Below the pieces are notes generated by a model. The model made no database searches. It had not been told where the DNA came from and saw nothing but the letters and a program-made list of their open reading frames with translations. From Erythrobacter sp. NAP1 (GTDB lineage: Bacteria > Pseudomonadota > Alphaproteobacteria > Sphingomonadales > Sphingomonadaceae): a stretch of 64,000 nucleotides of DNA. The stretch is taken from assembly GCF_000152865.1 (NCBI RefSeq), contig NZ_CH672390.1, positions 1,930,474 to 1,994,473 of the forward strand. The letters are read 5' to 3'. The position numbers were made by a program, and so were the translations under genes. Below are positions 9,675 through 19,018 of the stretch, piece after piece; within the stretch, counting starts at the first letter, position 1; every line of letters starts with the position of its first letter.

Positions 9675-10154
9675 TTATGCCTCCTCATTGCGGGGTTGAG
9701 CTTGCCCGGCGGCGACTTTGATAGCGCGGCGGATGCGGGTGTAGGTGCCGCAGCGGCAGATATTGCCGCGCATTGCCATATCGATGTCTTCATCGCTCGG
9801 GTTCGGGTTTTCGCGCAGCAGGGCCGTCGCGCTCATGATCTGGCCCGACTGGCAATAGCCACATTGCGGGACCTGCTCACTGATCCAGGCTTTCTGGATC
9901 GCAGAGAGCTCACCCTCAGGTCCGGCAACACCTTCGATAGTGGTGACTTCGCGGCCCTCTGCCTGAGAGATGGGTGTCGAGCACGAACGCACCGGCTGAC
10001 CATCGAGATGCACGGTGCAAGCGCCGCATTGTGCGATGCCGCAGCCAAACTTCGTGCCGGCAAGCCCTGCCTTTTCGCGCACTACCCAAAGGATAGGCAT
10101 CGCGGGATCGGCGTCGATTGTCACCGGCTCCCCATTGAGGATGAAACTTGCCAT
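9675..10154 (-). CDS. 2Fe-2S subunit of molybdenum hydroxylase
   Basis: A 159-residue small subunit of the IorA/CoxS type. It carries a plant-type 2Fe-2S cluster ([15 protein letters not shown]) and a helical domain cluster ([10 protein letters not shown] and [14 protein letters not shown]). It relays electrons from the Mo site to the downstream cytochrome c. There is no export signal of its own, so it probably rides with the Tat-signalled partner. It is the first gene of the five-gene operon. The 76 nt separating it from the divergent csaA gene must hold the promoters of both. Confidence 0.95.
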   Translation of the reverse strand: MASFILNGEPVTIDADPAMPILWVVREKAGLAGTKFGCGIAQCGACTVHLDGQPVRSCSTPISQAEGREVTTIEGVAGPEGELSAIQKAWISEQVPQCGYCQSGQIMSATALLRENPNPSDEDIDMAMRGNICRCGTYTRIRRAIKVAAGQAQPRNEEA

Positions 10155-10230
10155 AACTTGATTTCCCCGAGCGCTCTTGAGTTGCTATCCGCAATCTATC
10201 TGATGGGCGCGAGCTTGTAAAAGGGGAACG

Positions 10231-10572
10231 ATGGTGGACACGATCAGCTTTGACGACTTCATGGCGGTCGATATCCGCGCGGGCACCGTGACTGCAGCCG
10301 AGCCCTTCCCCGAGGCGCGAAAGCCCGCGATCAAGCTTTGGGTCGATTTCGGCGAGGAGATCGGCGTGAAGAAAAGCTCAGCGCAGATTACGGATCACTA
10401 TTCGCCCGATGAGTTGGTGGGTCGCACCGTCATGGCGGTGGTGAACTTTCCGCCGCGCCAGATTGGGCCGTTCATGTCCGAGGTGCTGGTCTTGGGCTTC
10501 CCGGATGCGGAAGGTGCAATCGTTCTCGCTGCGCCAGACAGGCAGGTGCCGAACGGCGCACGGATGGGCTAG
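10231..10572 (+). CDS. csaA: CsaA-type tRNA-binding domain protein
   Basis: A 113-residue single-domain OB-fold protein of the EMAPII/Arc1p tRNA-binding family. The landmarks of CsaA are visible: FMAVDIRAGTV near the start, FGEEIGVKKSSAQIT in the middle, and a C-terminal EGAIVLAAPDRQVPNGARMG. CsaA proteins bind tRNA and have been described as export-related chaperones. The gene stands alone, divergent from the molybdenum hydroxylase operon. Its TAG stop shares a CTAG with the convergent sulfotransferase gene. Confidence 0.93.
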   Translation: MVDTISFDDFMAVDIRAGTVTAAEPFPEARKPAIKLWVDFGEEIGVKKSSAQITDHYSPDELVGRTVMAVVNFPPRQIGPFMSEVLVLGFPDAEGAIVLAAPDRQVPNGARMG

Positions 10573-12533
10573 GCGAGGTCGCCGAGCGCTTCCTTGAGCG
10601 GATCGAGCCACGGCTCAAACGGCTTCCACGCGCCTTGCCCCTTTCGGTTGATCGGTTCGCGCACCTGCTCGCTCGAAGCGGTGCGCACGGCACGCTCGGT
10701 CTTGTGGAAGGCGAGGCACTGCTCCTCGAATGGCACTTCGAGGAAGTCGAGCATCCGCCGCGTTTGCCCTTCGAGATCGTCGAGCACATCCTCGTGCTGG
10801 ACGCGCAGAACCTTGCCCGGAAGCACTTTGTCCCAGTGATCCATAAGATCGACGTAGTCGGCGTAGTACCGCCCGATCTCGTGAAGTCCGTACGTGAATT
10901 CCTGCCCTTGCGCGAACAGCTGCTTGAAACCGGAAAAGCAGCAATCCATCGGCGCGCGGCGCGCATCGATGATTTTCGCATTGGGCAGGATCAGGTGGAT
11001 CAGGCCGATATGCCGGAAATTGTTCGGCATCTTGTCGATGAAGAACGGCGCACCCTGACGATGGACGCGGGTGTTCTCGATGAATTGCTCGCCGAACTTG
11101 GCATAGTCCTCGGCGCGCAGATCGTGTAGATTGGCGGGATAAAGCGGAGCGCCCGCCTTTCGACCTCTCAGGCGGTGAGCAAGAGCGAGGATATCGGGGA
11201 GCTCGAGCGTCCCGTCGATCATCGAATGGCTTGCGAGGATCTGTTCGAGCAGCGTTGAGCCTGCGCGCGGGAGGCCGAGTATGAAAATCGGATCGGGTGC
11301 ATCGTGGCCCACACCCTCATGTCTCTCGAATAGGTCGGCAGTGCAGAACTCTTTCTGTCGCGCCAGTTCCTCGCTCATTCCTTGGGCGCTGTAGCGGGTC
11401 TGTGCGCGCTTCAGCGCATTGCCTTCATCGTAGTGCTTGAAGCTCGCTTCGTAGTCGCCGCGATCTTCCAAAGCCTTGCCGAGTGCGAAGGCGATGTGAA
11501 CGCGGTCCATGAAAGCCAGATCGCCGCGCGCAGCCTGCTCGCGCATCGCGTCGATCTCATCATCGGTGAAGCGATAGGTCTTGAGATTGGCGAGCGCGTA
11601 ATAGGCATCGCCGTGATCGGGGCGCACGGCGAAGGCGGCGCGGTAGCTTGCGACTGCTTCGTCCTGCTTGCCCATGGTCTTGAGCGCGTGACCCTTGCTC
11701 GTCAGAGTCGAGTGGTCGCGCGGGAGCTTTTCAAGCACCTTGTCGAACAACTCAAAGGCGCGCTCATATTCGCCAGCCTGCATGCTCTCGATCGCAAGCC
11801 GCGACTGGAACAGGGCGTTGTCCGGGTCGCGCTGGTAGAGCGTCTCCGCCTCTTCGCAGGCGCGTTCGAACTTCTGCTTGCGGCGCAGAACGTCGATAAA
11901 ATCAAGGCGAAGCTGGATGTTCTCGGGCTCGAAGGTCACTGCAGTCTCGAGCAGGAACTCCGCATCGTCGAGCACGCCAAGCTCAATCCCGATGCGCGCG
12001 AGCAGTCGCATGCCTTCAGCGTTTCGCGGGTTCTGGCGAAGGAAATGCCGGCAGATTTCCTCTGCCCGTAGCAAGCGCCCTTCGTGCAAATGGTTGGTCA
12101 CAGCCACCAATTCGCGCGGCAGGGAACGCAATCGCTCAAGCTGGGCATTTGCGGCCACGGCATCATCATTGCGCCCCAATTGGCCTGCCAGCCGCGCCTG
12201 CTCGCGCCAGCTTGCTTCGAGCGCAGAATTGAACCGGGTTGCCTGCGCGAACGCAGTCAGCGCCGCGTTCGCATCGCCACGCGCAAGCGCAAGGTGGCCT
12301 TCCTCCTGCCAGGCGCGCCCATACTCGGGCATCGCGGCGTGGAGCCGCTGGAGATACGCCGAAGCATCATCGAACCGCTTCAGGTACCGGCACGCAACCG
12401 CCGCTATGTAGAGCGCTTCGCCATCAGCCGCGTCTCCGGACAGCACCCCCTCGACATGCGCCAGTCCCTCGGCAAAGCGGCCTGCCTGCAGCGCGGTCTG
12501 CGCAGTCTTAAGCTGTTCGTCGCGTGAGCTCAT
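10569..12533 (-). CDS. TPR-repeat sulfotransferase
   Basis: A 654-residue protein with tetratricopeptide repeats over about residues 1-370 and a sulfotransferase domain over about 390-654. The PAPS 5'-phosphosulfate loop is clear in FILGLPRAGSTLLEQIL; the 3'-phosphate region appears around APMDCCFSGFKQLF. The acceptor is unknown. The architecture is common next to TonB receptors in sphingomonads, and here the TonB receptor gene lies just upstream on the same strand, separated by a hairpin. There is no obvious signal peptide, so the protein is probably cytoplasmic or membrane-associated. Confidence 0.92.
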   Translation of the reverse strand: MSSRDEQLKTAQTALQAGRFAEGLAHVEGVLSGDAADGEALYIAAVACRYLKRFDDASAYLQRLHAAMPEYGRAWQEEGHLALARGDANAALTAFAQATRFNSALEASWREQARLAGQLGRNDDAVAANAQLERLRSLPRELVAVTNHLHEGRLLRAEEICRHFLRQNPRNAEGMRLLARIGIELGVLDDAEFLLETAVTFEPENIQLRLDFIDVLRRKQKFERACEEAETLYQRDPDNALFQSRLAIESMQAGEYERAFELFDKVLEKLPRDHSTLTSKGHALKTMGKQDEAVASYRAAFAVRPDHGDAYYALANLKTYRFTDDEIDAMREQAARGDLAFMDRVHIAFALGKALEDRGDYEASFKHYDEGNALKRAQTRYSAQGMSEELARQKEFCTADLFERHEGVGHDAPDPIFILGLPRAGSTLLEQILASHSMIDGTLELPDILALAHRLRGRKAGAPLYPANLHDLRAEDYAKFGEQFIENTRVHRQGAPFFIDKMPNNFRHIGLIHLILPNAKIIDARRAPMDCCFSGFKQLFAQGQEFTYGLHEIGRYYADYVDLMDHWDKVLPGKVLRVQHEDVLDDLEGQTRRMLDFLEVPFEEQCLAFHKTERAVRTASSEQVREPINRKGQGAWKPFEPWLDPLKEALGDLA

Positions 12534-12556
12534 GATGCCCGCCTGTTACACAGCAA

Positions 12557-12591
12557 ACGGCGGGAGTGAACAGTCCGTTCACCCCCGCCGC
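12557..12591 (-). terminator. Hairpin between TonB receptor and sulfotransferase genes
   Basis: A 13-bp stem lies at 12559-12571 and 12577-12589 with a 5-nt loop and one mismatch (GGCGGGAGTGAAC against GTTCACCCCCGCC). It sits just after the TonB receptor stop on the minus strand. The following T-run is weak (GTTTGC), so it may be a full terminator or an attenuator that lowers read-through into the sulfotransferase gene. Confidence 0.6.
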
Positions 12592-12612
12592 CAATTGTTG
12601 GATCGCTTTCGA

Positions 12613-15270
12613 TCAGTAGTTGAACGTCACCCGTGCACCCACCGTCAGCGGACGGTTTGTGATGATGCGTTCGCGATCGTTGCCGAAGATGCCTGAGATT
12701 TCGGCACGCTCGTCGCTCAGGTTCTCACCGAAAATTTCGAAGCCCCACTGCTCTGCCTTCACGCCGACCGAAAGGTCGAACAAAGTGTAGGAATCGAGCT
12801 CGATCTTGTTGATCTCGATGATGTCGGTGAACTTCGAGGCCGAGTAGGAAACCTGCGGCTGAATGTAGGCCGTCAGCTCGTCAGAAACATCCCACTCATA
12901 CCGAGCGCGCAGGTTGCCCTGGAAGCCCGGCGCGTATGCCAGTTCCTCGCCCTCGATCACATCGGTGGTCGGGATGAGCACGTCGGTGATCTCGGTGTCC
13001 AGGATCGAGAATGCGCCTGCAATCGTCAAACCCGGTGTCGAGAACGGCGCGATCACGAAGTCCGCTTCGATCCCGTAAATCTCTGCATCCGCCGCGTTCG
13101 ACGAGAAGAATAGGTTGGTGATCGAGGGATCGAAAATCTGCGTCTGCAGGTTCGAAATGTCCACGAAGAAGGCCGAACCGTTGAAACGGAACTGGCCGTC
13201 GATGAGGTCCATCTTCCAGCCAAGCTCGTAGTTCTTCACCTCGTCGGTATCGACTTCGAACGGCACCACGAAGCCCGTACCCGGAGCGACTGCGCCGCCC
13301 GGACGGTTGAGCAGACCCGGACGGAAGCCTTCCGAGTAAGTCGCGTAGAACAGCAGATCGGGGGTCGGGGTCAGCGTGACCGTACCCTTGAAGATCGTGC
13401 CACTGGTCGATGCCGTGTCAGGCGCGCGAATGGCGTTGAAGACCTGCTGTGCCTGGCCTGCGCTCAGCCCCGCGTTCTGGATGTCCTCAAGCGTGTCGTT
13501 CAGGTCGAACGTCTGGCGCAAAGCCGGATCGCACGAACCGATGAAGTTGAACACGCCGTCGCCGTTATAGAGGTCGCTTATATCGGTGCCGAAGGCGTTC
13601 TGGTCTTCCGCGCTGAAGCTGTTGCAGAACGATCCGTTCGCGCTTCCTTCGAAATCGACCTCGACATCGTAATAACGTGCACCGAAGGTTGCCGTGAGGA
13701 GGTCGGGCACGATGTCGAAGCTGACTTCGCCGAAGATGCCGAACTGTTCGTCTGTGCGGCGAATGTCGTTGCGGAAGATCGTGTCAGCCGGGAATGGACC
13801 CGGATCCGAGACGAAACCAGTCATCTGCGGGAAGTTGGTTTTGAACGGACCGAACGGTGCCGCTGCGACATTGCCCGGATAGGCGAAGTCGACGCGCTCT
13901 TCGAGGCTCAGGTCTGAATAGAAGCCGCCGCCCTGGAAGCGAACACGCCAGTCATCCGGCGTGCTCAGACGCAGTTCCTGCGTGAACACCTCGGTCTTGG
14001 AGAACGAATTGATGTAAAGGTTGGGCGGCTGACATGTGCCGCTGGGATCAGCGGAACCCGGATAGCTCACCGATCCGTCACAGATGTAGTACGGCAGGTA
14101 CTGACCTGCGAACAGGTAGTCGGTGTAGTCCGCACGCTGGTCGCTTTCGCGGTCGGTGTATGCGCCCGTATAGATCACGTCGAGCATCGCGATGCGACCT
14201 TCGACAGTCCAGCTGGTGTTCGAGAAATCGTCTTCGAGGCGATCTTCTTCGAAACGCTCGATCTCCAGATCGTCGAGACCGCCAAGTTCCGGATCGGCGA
14301 AGAATACGCCGTCCGATTCAAGGCTCTGGCGCTGGTGCGAGACGTTTACGGTCCAGTCAGGTGTGACTTCCCAGAGGCCGCTGATGCGGAAACCGGCATA
14401 CTGGGTGTCGTTGAAGTCGTCTTCAACAAGCCCGGCGTTGTTGGTTTCGAGGAAGGTGACGCCGGAAAGGTCGGAGGTCGACTGGAAACCGGCGCGGTTG
14501 GCGTTCACCGGAACGCCGTTTTCGCGCACGAAGCCTTCAGGGCGGAAGCGAGCGCTTTCCGTAAGATCGCGCGTGCCCTGGACATTGTCGATGTAGCCGC
14601 CCTGGTCATCGAGATAGACCACCCCGCGCAGCGCGAAGGTGTCAGTGACCGGCACGTTGACCGTAACTTCACCCTGATAGCTGCTCTCGCCGCCCTTGGT
14701 GAACGAGACGCCAGCGGAACCATTGACCGAAAAGCCGTTTAGGTCGGGCTTGTTGGTGATGAGGCGAACCACGCCTGCCTGCGAGCTTGCACCGAACAGC
14801 GTGCCCTGCGGGCCCGACAGAACTTCGATACGCTCAAGGTCAGCGGCGTAGACATCGAGGTTGCGCCCTGGCTGCGAAAGCGGCTGATCGTTGAGGTAGA
14901 GCGCAACGTTCGGTGCGAGACCTGCGACACCGGCCACCGTGATGTTCGGCGTGGTCGAGGCAAGACCGCGAATGTAGATCGTGCTCTGGCCCGGGCCGTT
15001 ACCGCCTGCGGTCACGGACGGGATCTGTTCGAGGTAATCTTCGAACGTGTCGATGTTAAGCTCTTCAAGCTCCTGTGCGCCGATGGCCGAGACCGAAACC
15101 GGCACGTCCTGCAGGTCTTCGCTGCGACGCTGCGCGGTGACGACGATAGTGCGAACGCCGCCCTGGCGTTCTGCTTGCGCAGGGGCCGGAGCCTGTTCCT
15201 GCGCGGCGACTGGCGCTGCGAGTGCGACCGCAAGCGCGCCCATCGACGCGCCAGCAATTTGTTTTCTCAT
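12613..15270 (-). CDS. TonB-dependent outer membrane receptor
   Basis: An 885-residue receptor. A signal peptide ends near AAQEQ (residue 25). A TonB-box-like TIVVTAQRR follows, then the plug domain (DVPVSVSAIGAQEL, and YAADLERIEVLSGPQGTLFGA), then a long beta-barrel ending in the aromatic ARVTFNY. No N-terminal FecR-signalling domain is present. The plug style (VVTAQRR...LQDVPVSVS) is that of the large sphingomonad family with varied and mostly unassigned substrates. Neighbours are a TPR-sulfotransferase downstream and a BCCT transporter upstream. The leader region contains a 13-bp inverted repeat. Confidence 0.95.
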   Translation of the reverse strand: MRKQIAGASMGALAVALAAPVAAQEQAPAPAQAERQGGVRTIVVTAQRRSEDLQDVPVSVSAIGAQELEELNIDTFEDYLEQIPSVTAGGNGPGQSTIYIRGLASTTPNITVAGVAGLAPNVALYLNDQPLSQPGRNLDVYAADLERIEVLSGPQGTLFGASSQAGVVRLITNKPDLNGFSVNGSAGVSFTKGGESSYQGEVTVNVPVTDTFALRGVVYLDDQGGYIDNVQGTRDLTESARFRPEGFVRENGVPVNANRAGFQSTSDLSGVTFLETNNAGLVEDDFNDTQYAGFRISGLWEVTPDWTVNVSHQRQSLESDGVFFADPELGGLDDLEIERFEEDRLEDDFSNTSWTVEGRIAMLDVIYTGAYTDRESDQRADYTDYLFAGQYLPYYICDGSVSYPGSADPSGTCQPPNLYINSFSKTEVFTQELRLSTPDDWRVRFQGGGFYSDLSLEERVDFAYPGNVAAAPFGPFKTNFPQMTGFVSDPGPFPADTIFRNDIRRTDEQFGIFGEVSFDIVPDLLTATFGARYYDVEVDFEGSANGSFCNSFSAEDQNAFGTDISDLYNGDGVFNFIGSCDPALRQTFDLNDTLEDIQNAGLSAGQAQQVFNAIRAPDTASTSGTIFKGTVTLTPTPDLLFYATYSEGFRPGLLNRPGGAVAPGTGFVVPFEVDTDEVKNYELGWKMDLIDGQFRFNGSAFFVDISNLQTQIFDPSITNLFFSSNAADAEIYGIEADFVIAPFSTPGLTIAGAFSILDTEITDVLIPTTDVIEGEELAYAPGFQGNLRARYEWDVSDELTAYIQPQVSYSASKFTDIIEINKIELDSYTLFDLSVGVKAEQWGFEIFGENLSDERAEISGIFGNDRERIITNRPLTVGARVTFNY

Positions 15271-15644
15271 TCTGAACCCCTTTAAGGTTTTTGTTGTTTG
15301 CGCGATGCGTGGGACGCATCAGCAGGATCAAGCAAACCCGCGCGCTCATGAAAGTAACGGCGCGCGTGTGGGGGTCGGGTATCAACCCGAACCGTGTCTG
15401 ACCACCGGGTCAGGTGTGTTTTGCAGAAGCTGCGGATGCTTGTTGCAGAATAACCACACAGAAATGGATAAAAACGCAATTTGCAAATATAACTCTTCGT
15501 CACTCAAATGGAGCGAAGATCAACTTATTTTATATTTGCAAAGGTGCGTGGACCCCCGCAAATAACTCAAGAAAAGTGCAGAAAATATAACTTTTTACTG
15601 GTTCTTCGCCGAGTGAAAAGCAAAGTCCTCGCGAAAACTGTTAC
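15271..15644. other. AT-rich intergenic region upstream of the TonB receptor gene
   Basis: 374 bases without a credible gene. A ribosome-binding site for the receptor (AAAGGGG in minus sense) lies next to the start at 15270. The stretch 15460-15600 is much richer in A and T than its surroundings and holds the inverted repeat described separately. The upstream gene's stop lies at its far end. No RNA gene was recognised. Confidence 0.7.
15480..15542. promoter_or_regulatory. Perfect 13-bp inverted repeat upstream of the TonB receptor gene
   Basis: TTTGCAAATATAA at 15480-15492 is repeated as its exact reverse complement at 15530-15542, separated by 37 nt. Inside it is a smaller inverted pair, TCTTCG at 15494-15499 and CGAAGA at 15514-15519. 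A related AAATATAAC occurs again near 15585. It lies about 210-270 nt upstream of the receptor start. It may be a pair of operator sites for one regulator; TATAAA-like sequences in the arms also suit a promoter. The function is inferred. Confidence 0.5.
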
Positions 15645-17366
15645 TTAGCCAGCCCAGCTTTCGCACGCCTCGGCAGTCGTCGGAACGCCGTGCCGTTTGC
15701 GAATGAGGTCGAACACGACCGCCTTGATGATGCTTACGCACATGGCCACGACTACGATCGAGAAAGGCAATGCGCCGATGATCATCGTGATACGGATCGC
15801 CTCGATACCGCCAAGAATGAGCATTGAGCCGACTACGAAAGCGAGCGCCATGCCCCAGAAGATGATGTGATAGCGGCGAGCGCCCTCGTCATCCCCGGCG
15901 CCGTTGATCGTGTTCACGATCAGGATCGCGCTGTCCGCCGAGGTGATGAGGTAGGTCATCAAGAGAAGCACCACGAGACCCGATACGATTAATGCCACTC
16001 CCGGGCTGAGGAGCACCGCAAGAGTTGCATAGAGTTGATCGGAAATACCCGTTTCAAGAATCTGCCCACCGGCCTGTCCGCTGAGCTCCAGCTCGATCGC
16101 CGTCCCGCCAGCAAGCGCCATCCACAAGAAGCACATCAGCGACGGCACCAGAGCCACGCCCAGCACGTATTCACGGATCGTGCGCCCGCGCGAGATGCGG
16201 GCGATGAACATTCCGACGAAGGGCGCAAAGGCGATCCACCACGCCCAATAGAAGACCGACCAGTCGAGCTGCCATTGCACGAGTGCATCCCCCGCTGCGC
16301 TGCCATCGCTTGTGAACAGGGTCAGCGAGTTGGCCGGAAGCGTGACGATATAATCCCAGATTCCAAGGGCCAGCAGCTCCAACCCGCCCAGCCCGACGCC
16401 GACGGTCGCGAACAATGCCAGCAAACCAAACGACAAGGCCATGTTGATGTTGGAAAGCCATTTGATTCCGCGCCCGACGCCCGACAGCGCGCTTAACGTG
16501 GATGCGCCGACAAGCACCAAGAGCGCGGTCACGATGGCAGCAGCCGAAGCAGTTAGCCCGCTGCCGTCGCCCGCTTCAACCATCAGCCAGTCACCCATTC
16601 CGACCCGGTAGAGCCCTGCAACGAATTGCTGCACGCCCAGCCCCATCGTAACGGCAACGCCCAGGATAGTGGCGACCACCGCGACGATATCGACGACATG
16701 GCCCGCAATACCCGACATCGACTTGCCGAAAATGGGCGCAAGGCTCGAACGGATCGTCAGAGGCAGACCGCGCCGATGTGCGACGTATCCGATTGCCAGC
16801 CCGACAAGCGCGTAGGTGCACCATGCGCCGAAACCCCAGTGCAGGAAGGTCCACATGTAAGCTGGCCGCACGGCTTCGGCTGTGCCTGCCTCGATGCTTC
16901 CGCGAATGATGTCGGGGTTGTTCGCAAAATGTGCGAGCGGCTCTCCCGTCGAATAGGTCAGCATCCCAATACCGATCCCTGCCCCGAACAGCATTGAGAA
17001 CCACGAGAAGCGCGAGAACTCCGGTTTCTCCTCCGGCCCGCCAATCCGCAGCGAGCCCGTTTGAGGCACCAGCGCGAGCGCTCCACACACTACGATCAGA
17101 GCGGCCACAAGATAAACGTACCAGCCGCTGAAAGAAGAGATTATCGTCGAATTGGCGACCTGCAGCGTCTCCATCGCGCTGACAGGGAAGAAGATCGCCC
17201 ACATGATGATCAGCGAGACAATGATCTTGCCCGGGATCGTCACTTCACGGCTGAAGCCGTCGTAAAAACCGCTGTCATGGGTTGAAATTGGAAGTTCGAT
17301 GATCGGCGGATCAATCGGATAATTTCCGGTAGAAGAGGCGTCAGCGCTTTCGCTGGTCATGTGCAA
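15645..17366 (-). CDS. BCCT-family transporter
   Basis: A 573-residue inner-membrane transporter with about twelve hydrophobic segments. Family marks include the GIGIGML...STGEP helix, the HWGFGAWCTYALVGLAIGY segment, and the signature around WAWWIAFAPFVGMFIARISRGRTIREYV. BCCT members take up betaine, carnitine, choline or related quaternary amines, usually with sodium or protons. The short C-terminal tail argues against the extended osmosensing tails of some relatives. The substrate is not assignable. It is transcribed alone, divergently from gdhA. Confidence 0.93.
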   Translation of the reverse strand: MHMTSESADASSTGNYPIDPPIIELPISTHDSGFYDGFSREVTIPGKIIVSLIIMWAIFFPVSAMETLQVANSTIISSFSGWYVYLVAALIVVCGALALVPQTGSLRIGGPEEKPEFSRFSWFSMLFGAGIGIGMLTYSTGEPLAHFANNPDIIRGSIEAGTAEAVRPAYMWTFLHWGFGAWCTYALVGLAIGYVAHRRGLPLTIRSSLAPIFGKSMSGIAGHVVDIVAVVATILGVAVTMGLGVQQFVAGLYRVGMGDWLMVEAGDGSGLTASAAAIVTALLVLVGASTLSALSGVGRGIKWLSNINMALSFGLLALFATVGVGLGGLELLALGIWDYIVTLPANSLTLFTSDGSAAGDALVQWQLDWSVFYWAWWIAFAPFVGMFIARISRGRTIREYVLGVALVPSLMCFLWMALAGGTAIELELSGQAGGQILETGISDQLYATLAVLLSPGVALIVSGLVVLLLMTYLITSADSAILIVNTINGAGDDEGARRYHIIFWGMALAFVVGSMLILGGIEAIRITMIIGALPFSIVVVAMCVSIIKAVVFDLIRKRHGVPTTAEACESWAG

Positions 17367-17581
17367 CCTTGGTTCGGCAACCCTTCGCGGGAGCCATTAT
17401 TGGAAGCATCGCACCTACAGGGGCCAAGCGCCTCTTTGCAACCCCACCCCCTTTTCGCGTTCACTTCGGAACATTCGCTGCCAAGCCCCTTGCGCATTCA
17501 GGACTTTACGCAGATACAAGGGAGCAACAAAAAGAACATAGTTTTCATAGGTCGCGTGTTTCCTAGTGGGGGGAGAAAGCA
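17367..17581. other. Divergent intergenic region between BCCT and gdhA genes
   Basis: 215 nt that must contain both promoters. A strong ribosome-binding site, GTGGGGGGAGA, precedes the gdhA ATG. No operator palindrome, riboswitch-like fold or small gene could be supported. Confidence 0.5.
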
Positions 17582-18934
17582 ATGGCCGTTACTGATCACG
17601 TAAATCTCGAACAGTTCATGGAAGGCGTGAAAAAGCGCAATCCGGGACAGCCCGAATTTGTCCAGGCAGTACATGAAGTTGCACAGGACATCTTCGAGTT
17701 CATGGAAGACAAGGTCGAATATCACGAAGCGCAGATCTTGCGCCGTATCGCAGAACCGGATCGCATCGTGTCGTTCCGCGTCTGCTGGGAAGACGACAAT
17801 CACAACATCCGCGTTCAGCGTGGCTGGCGCGTTCAGAACAACAACGCGATCGGCCCTTACAAGGGCGGCATCCGCTTCCACCCGAGCGTGACCGAAAGCG
17901 TCCTGAAGTTCCTAGCGTTTGAGCAGACCTTCAAAAACTCGCTGACCGGCCTGCCCATGGGCGGCGGTAAGGGCGGCGCGAACTTCAATCCGAAGGGCAA
18001 GTCGGACGCCGAAGTGATGCGCTTCTGCCAGAGCTTCATGACCGAGCTTTACCGCCACATCGGGCCCGACACCGACGTTCCCGCCGGTGACATCGGCGTT
18101 GGTGGTCGCGAGATCGGCTACATGTTCGGCCAGTACAAGCGCATCACCAATCGCTGGGAAGGCGTTTTGACGGGCAAGGGCCAGGAATATGGCGGCTCGC
18201 AGATGCGTCCCGAAGCGACCGGCTACGGCGCGGTCTATTTCCTGCAGAACATGCTCAAGCACCAGGGAAAGGATGTCGAAGGGCACACCGCCGTCATTTC
18301 GGGCTCGGGCAATGTGGCAACGCACGCTGCCGAAAAAATCACTCAGCTGGGCGGCAAGGTTCTGACCCTGTCAGATTCGGGCGGCTTCATCCACGATCCC
18401 GATGGCATCGACCAGGAGAAGATCGACTGGGTCAAACATCTCAAGACGGTCAAGCGCGGCCGGATCAGCGAGTATGTCGATGAGTTCAAGAGTGCGACCT
18501 TCCACGAAGGTCGTCCGTGGAACATCGCAGCTGACCTAGCCCTTCCATGCGCAACGCAGAATGAGCTCAACGAAGACGAGGCCAAGGCGCTCGTGAGCAA
18601 TGGCTGCAAAGGCGTGTCGGAAGGCGCAAACATGCCGACCACGCTCGAAGGCGTGAAGGTATTCCATGACGCCAAGATCTTGTACGGCCCCGGTAAGGCG
18701 GCCAATGCAGGCGGCGTTGCCGTCTCCGGGCTCGAAATGAGCCAGAACTCCGAGCGCATCAGCTGGAACCACGAACGCCTCGGTGAAATGCTCACAGATC
18801 TCATGTCGGGCATTCACGAGAAGTGCACCGAATATGGTGAGCAGGACGGTGGTTACGTCGACTACGTGAAGGGCGCAAACATCGCGGGCTTCAAGAAGGT
18901 CGCTGACGCAATGCTCGCATTCGGCGTCGTCTAA
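17582..18934 (+). CDS. gdhA: NADP-specific glutamate dehydrogenase
   Basis: A 450-residue enzyme that aminates 2-oxoglutarate to glutamate with NADPH. The length matches the hexameric bacterial class. Visible motifs are GPYKGGIRFHPSV, the substrate and catalytic Lys block LPMGGGKGGANF, the DVPAGDIGVGGREIGYM loop, and the Rossmann dinucleotide motif SGSGNVATHAAEK. It is monocistronic with a strong ribosome-binding site and a clear terminator downstream. NADP rather than NAD preference is inferred from the family it matches. Confidence 0.96.
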   Translation: MAVTDHVNLEQFMEGVKKRNPGQPEFVQAVHEVAQDIFEFMEDKVEYHEAQILRRIAEPDRIVSFRVCWEDDNHNIRVQRGWRVQNNNAIGPYKGGIRFHPSVTESVLKFLAFEQTFKNSLTGLPMGGGKGGANFNPKGKSDAEVMRFCQSFMTELYRHIGPDTDVPAGDIGVGGREIGYMFGQYKRITNRWEGVLTGKGQEYGGSQMRPEATGYGAVYFLQNMLKHQGKDVEGHTAVISGSGNVATHAAEKITQLGGKVLTLSDSGGFIHDPDGIDQEKIDWVKHLKTVKRGRISEYVDEFKSATFHEGRPWNIAADLALPCATQNELNEDEAKALVSNGCKGVSEGANMPTTLEGVKVFHDAKILYGPGKAANAGGVAVSGLEMSQNSERISWNHERLGEMLTDLMSGIHEKCTEYGEQDGGYVDYVKGANIAGFKKVADAMLAFGVV

Positions 18935-18954
18935 GCCGCTCGATTTAAGCAAAG

Positions 18955-18992
18955 AAAAAGGGGCGTCTCCGTGCATGGAGGCGCCCCTTTTT
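18955..18992 (+). terminator. Rho-independent terminator after gdhA
   Basis: The stem GGGGCGTCTCC at 18960-18970 pairs with GGAGGCGCCCC at 18977-18987, with one G-U pair and the loop GTGCAT. It is flanked by a run of A before and TTTTT after, so it could act in both directions between gdhA and the convergent TPR gene. Confidence 0.88.
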
Positions 18993-19018
18993 CATGACGG
19001 TTATAGGCCCCTAGCCCG

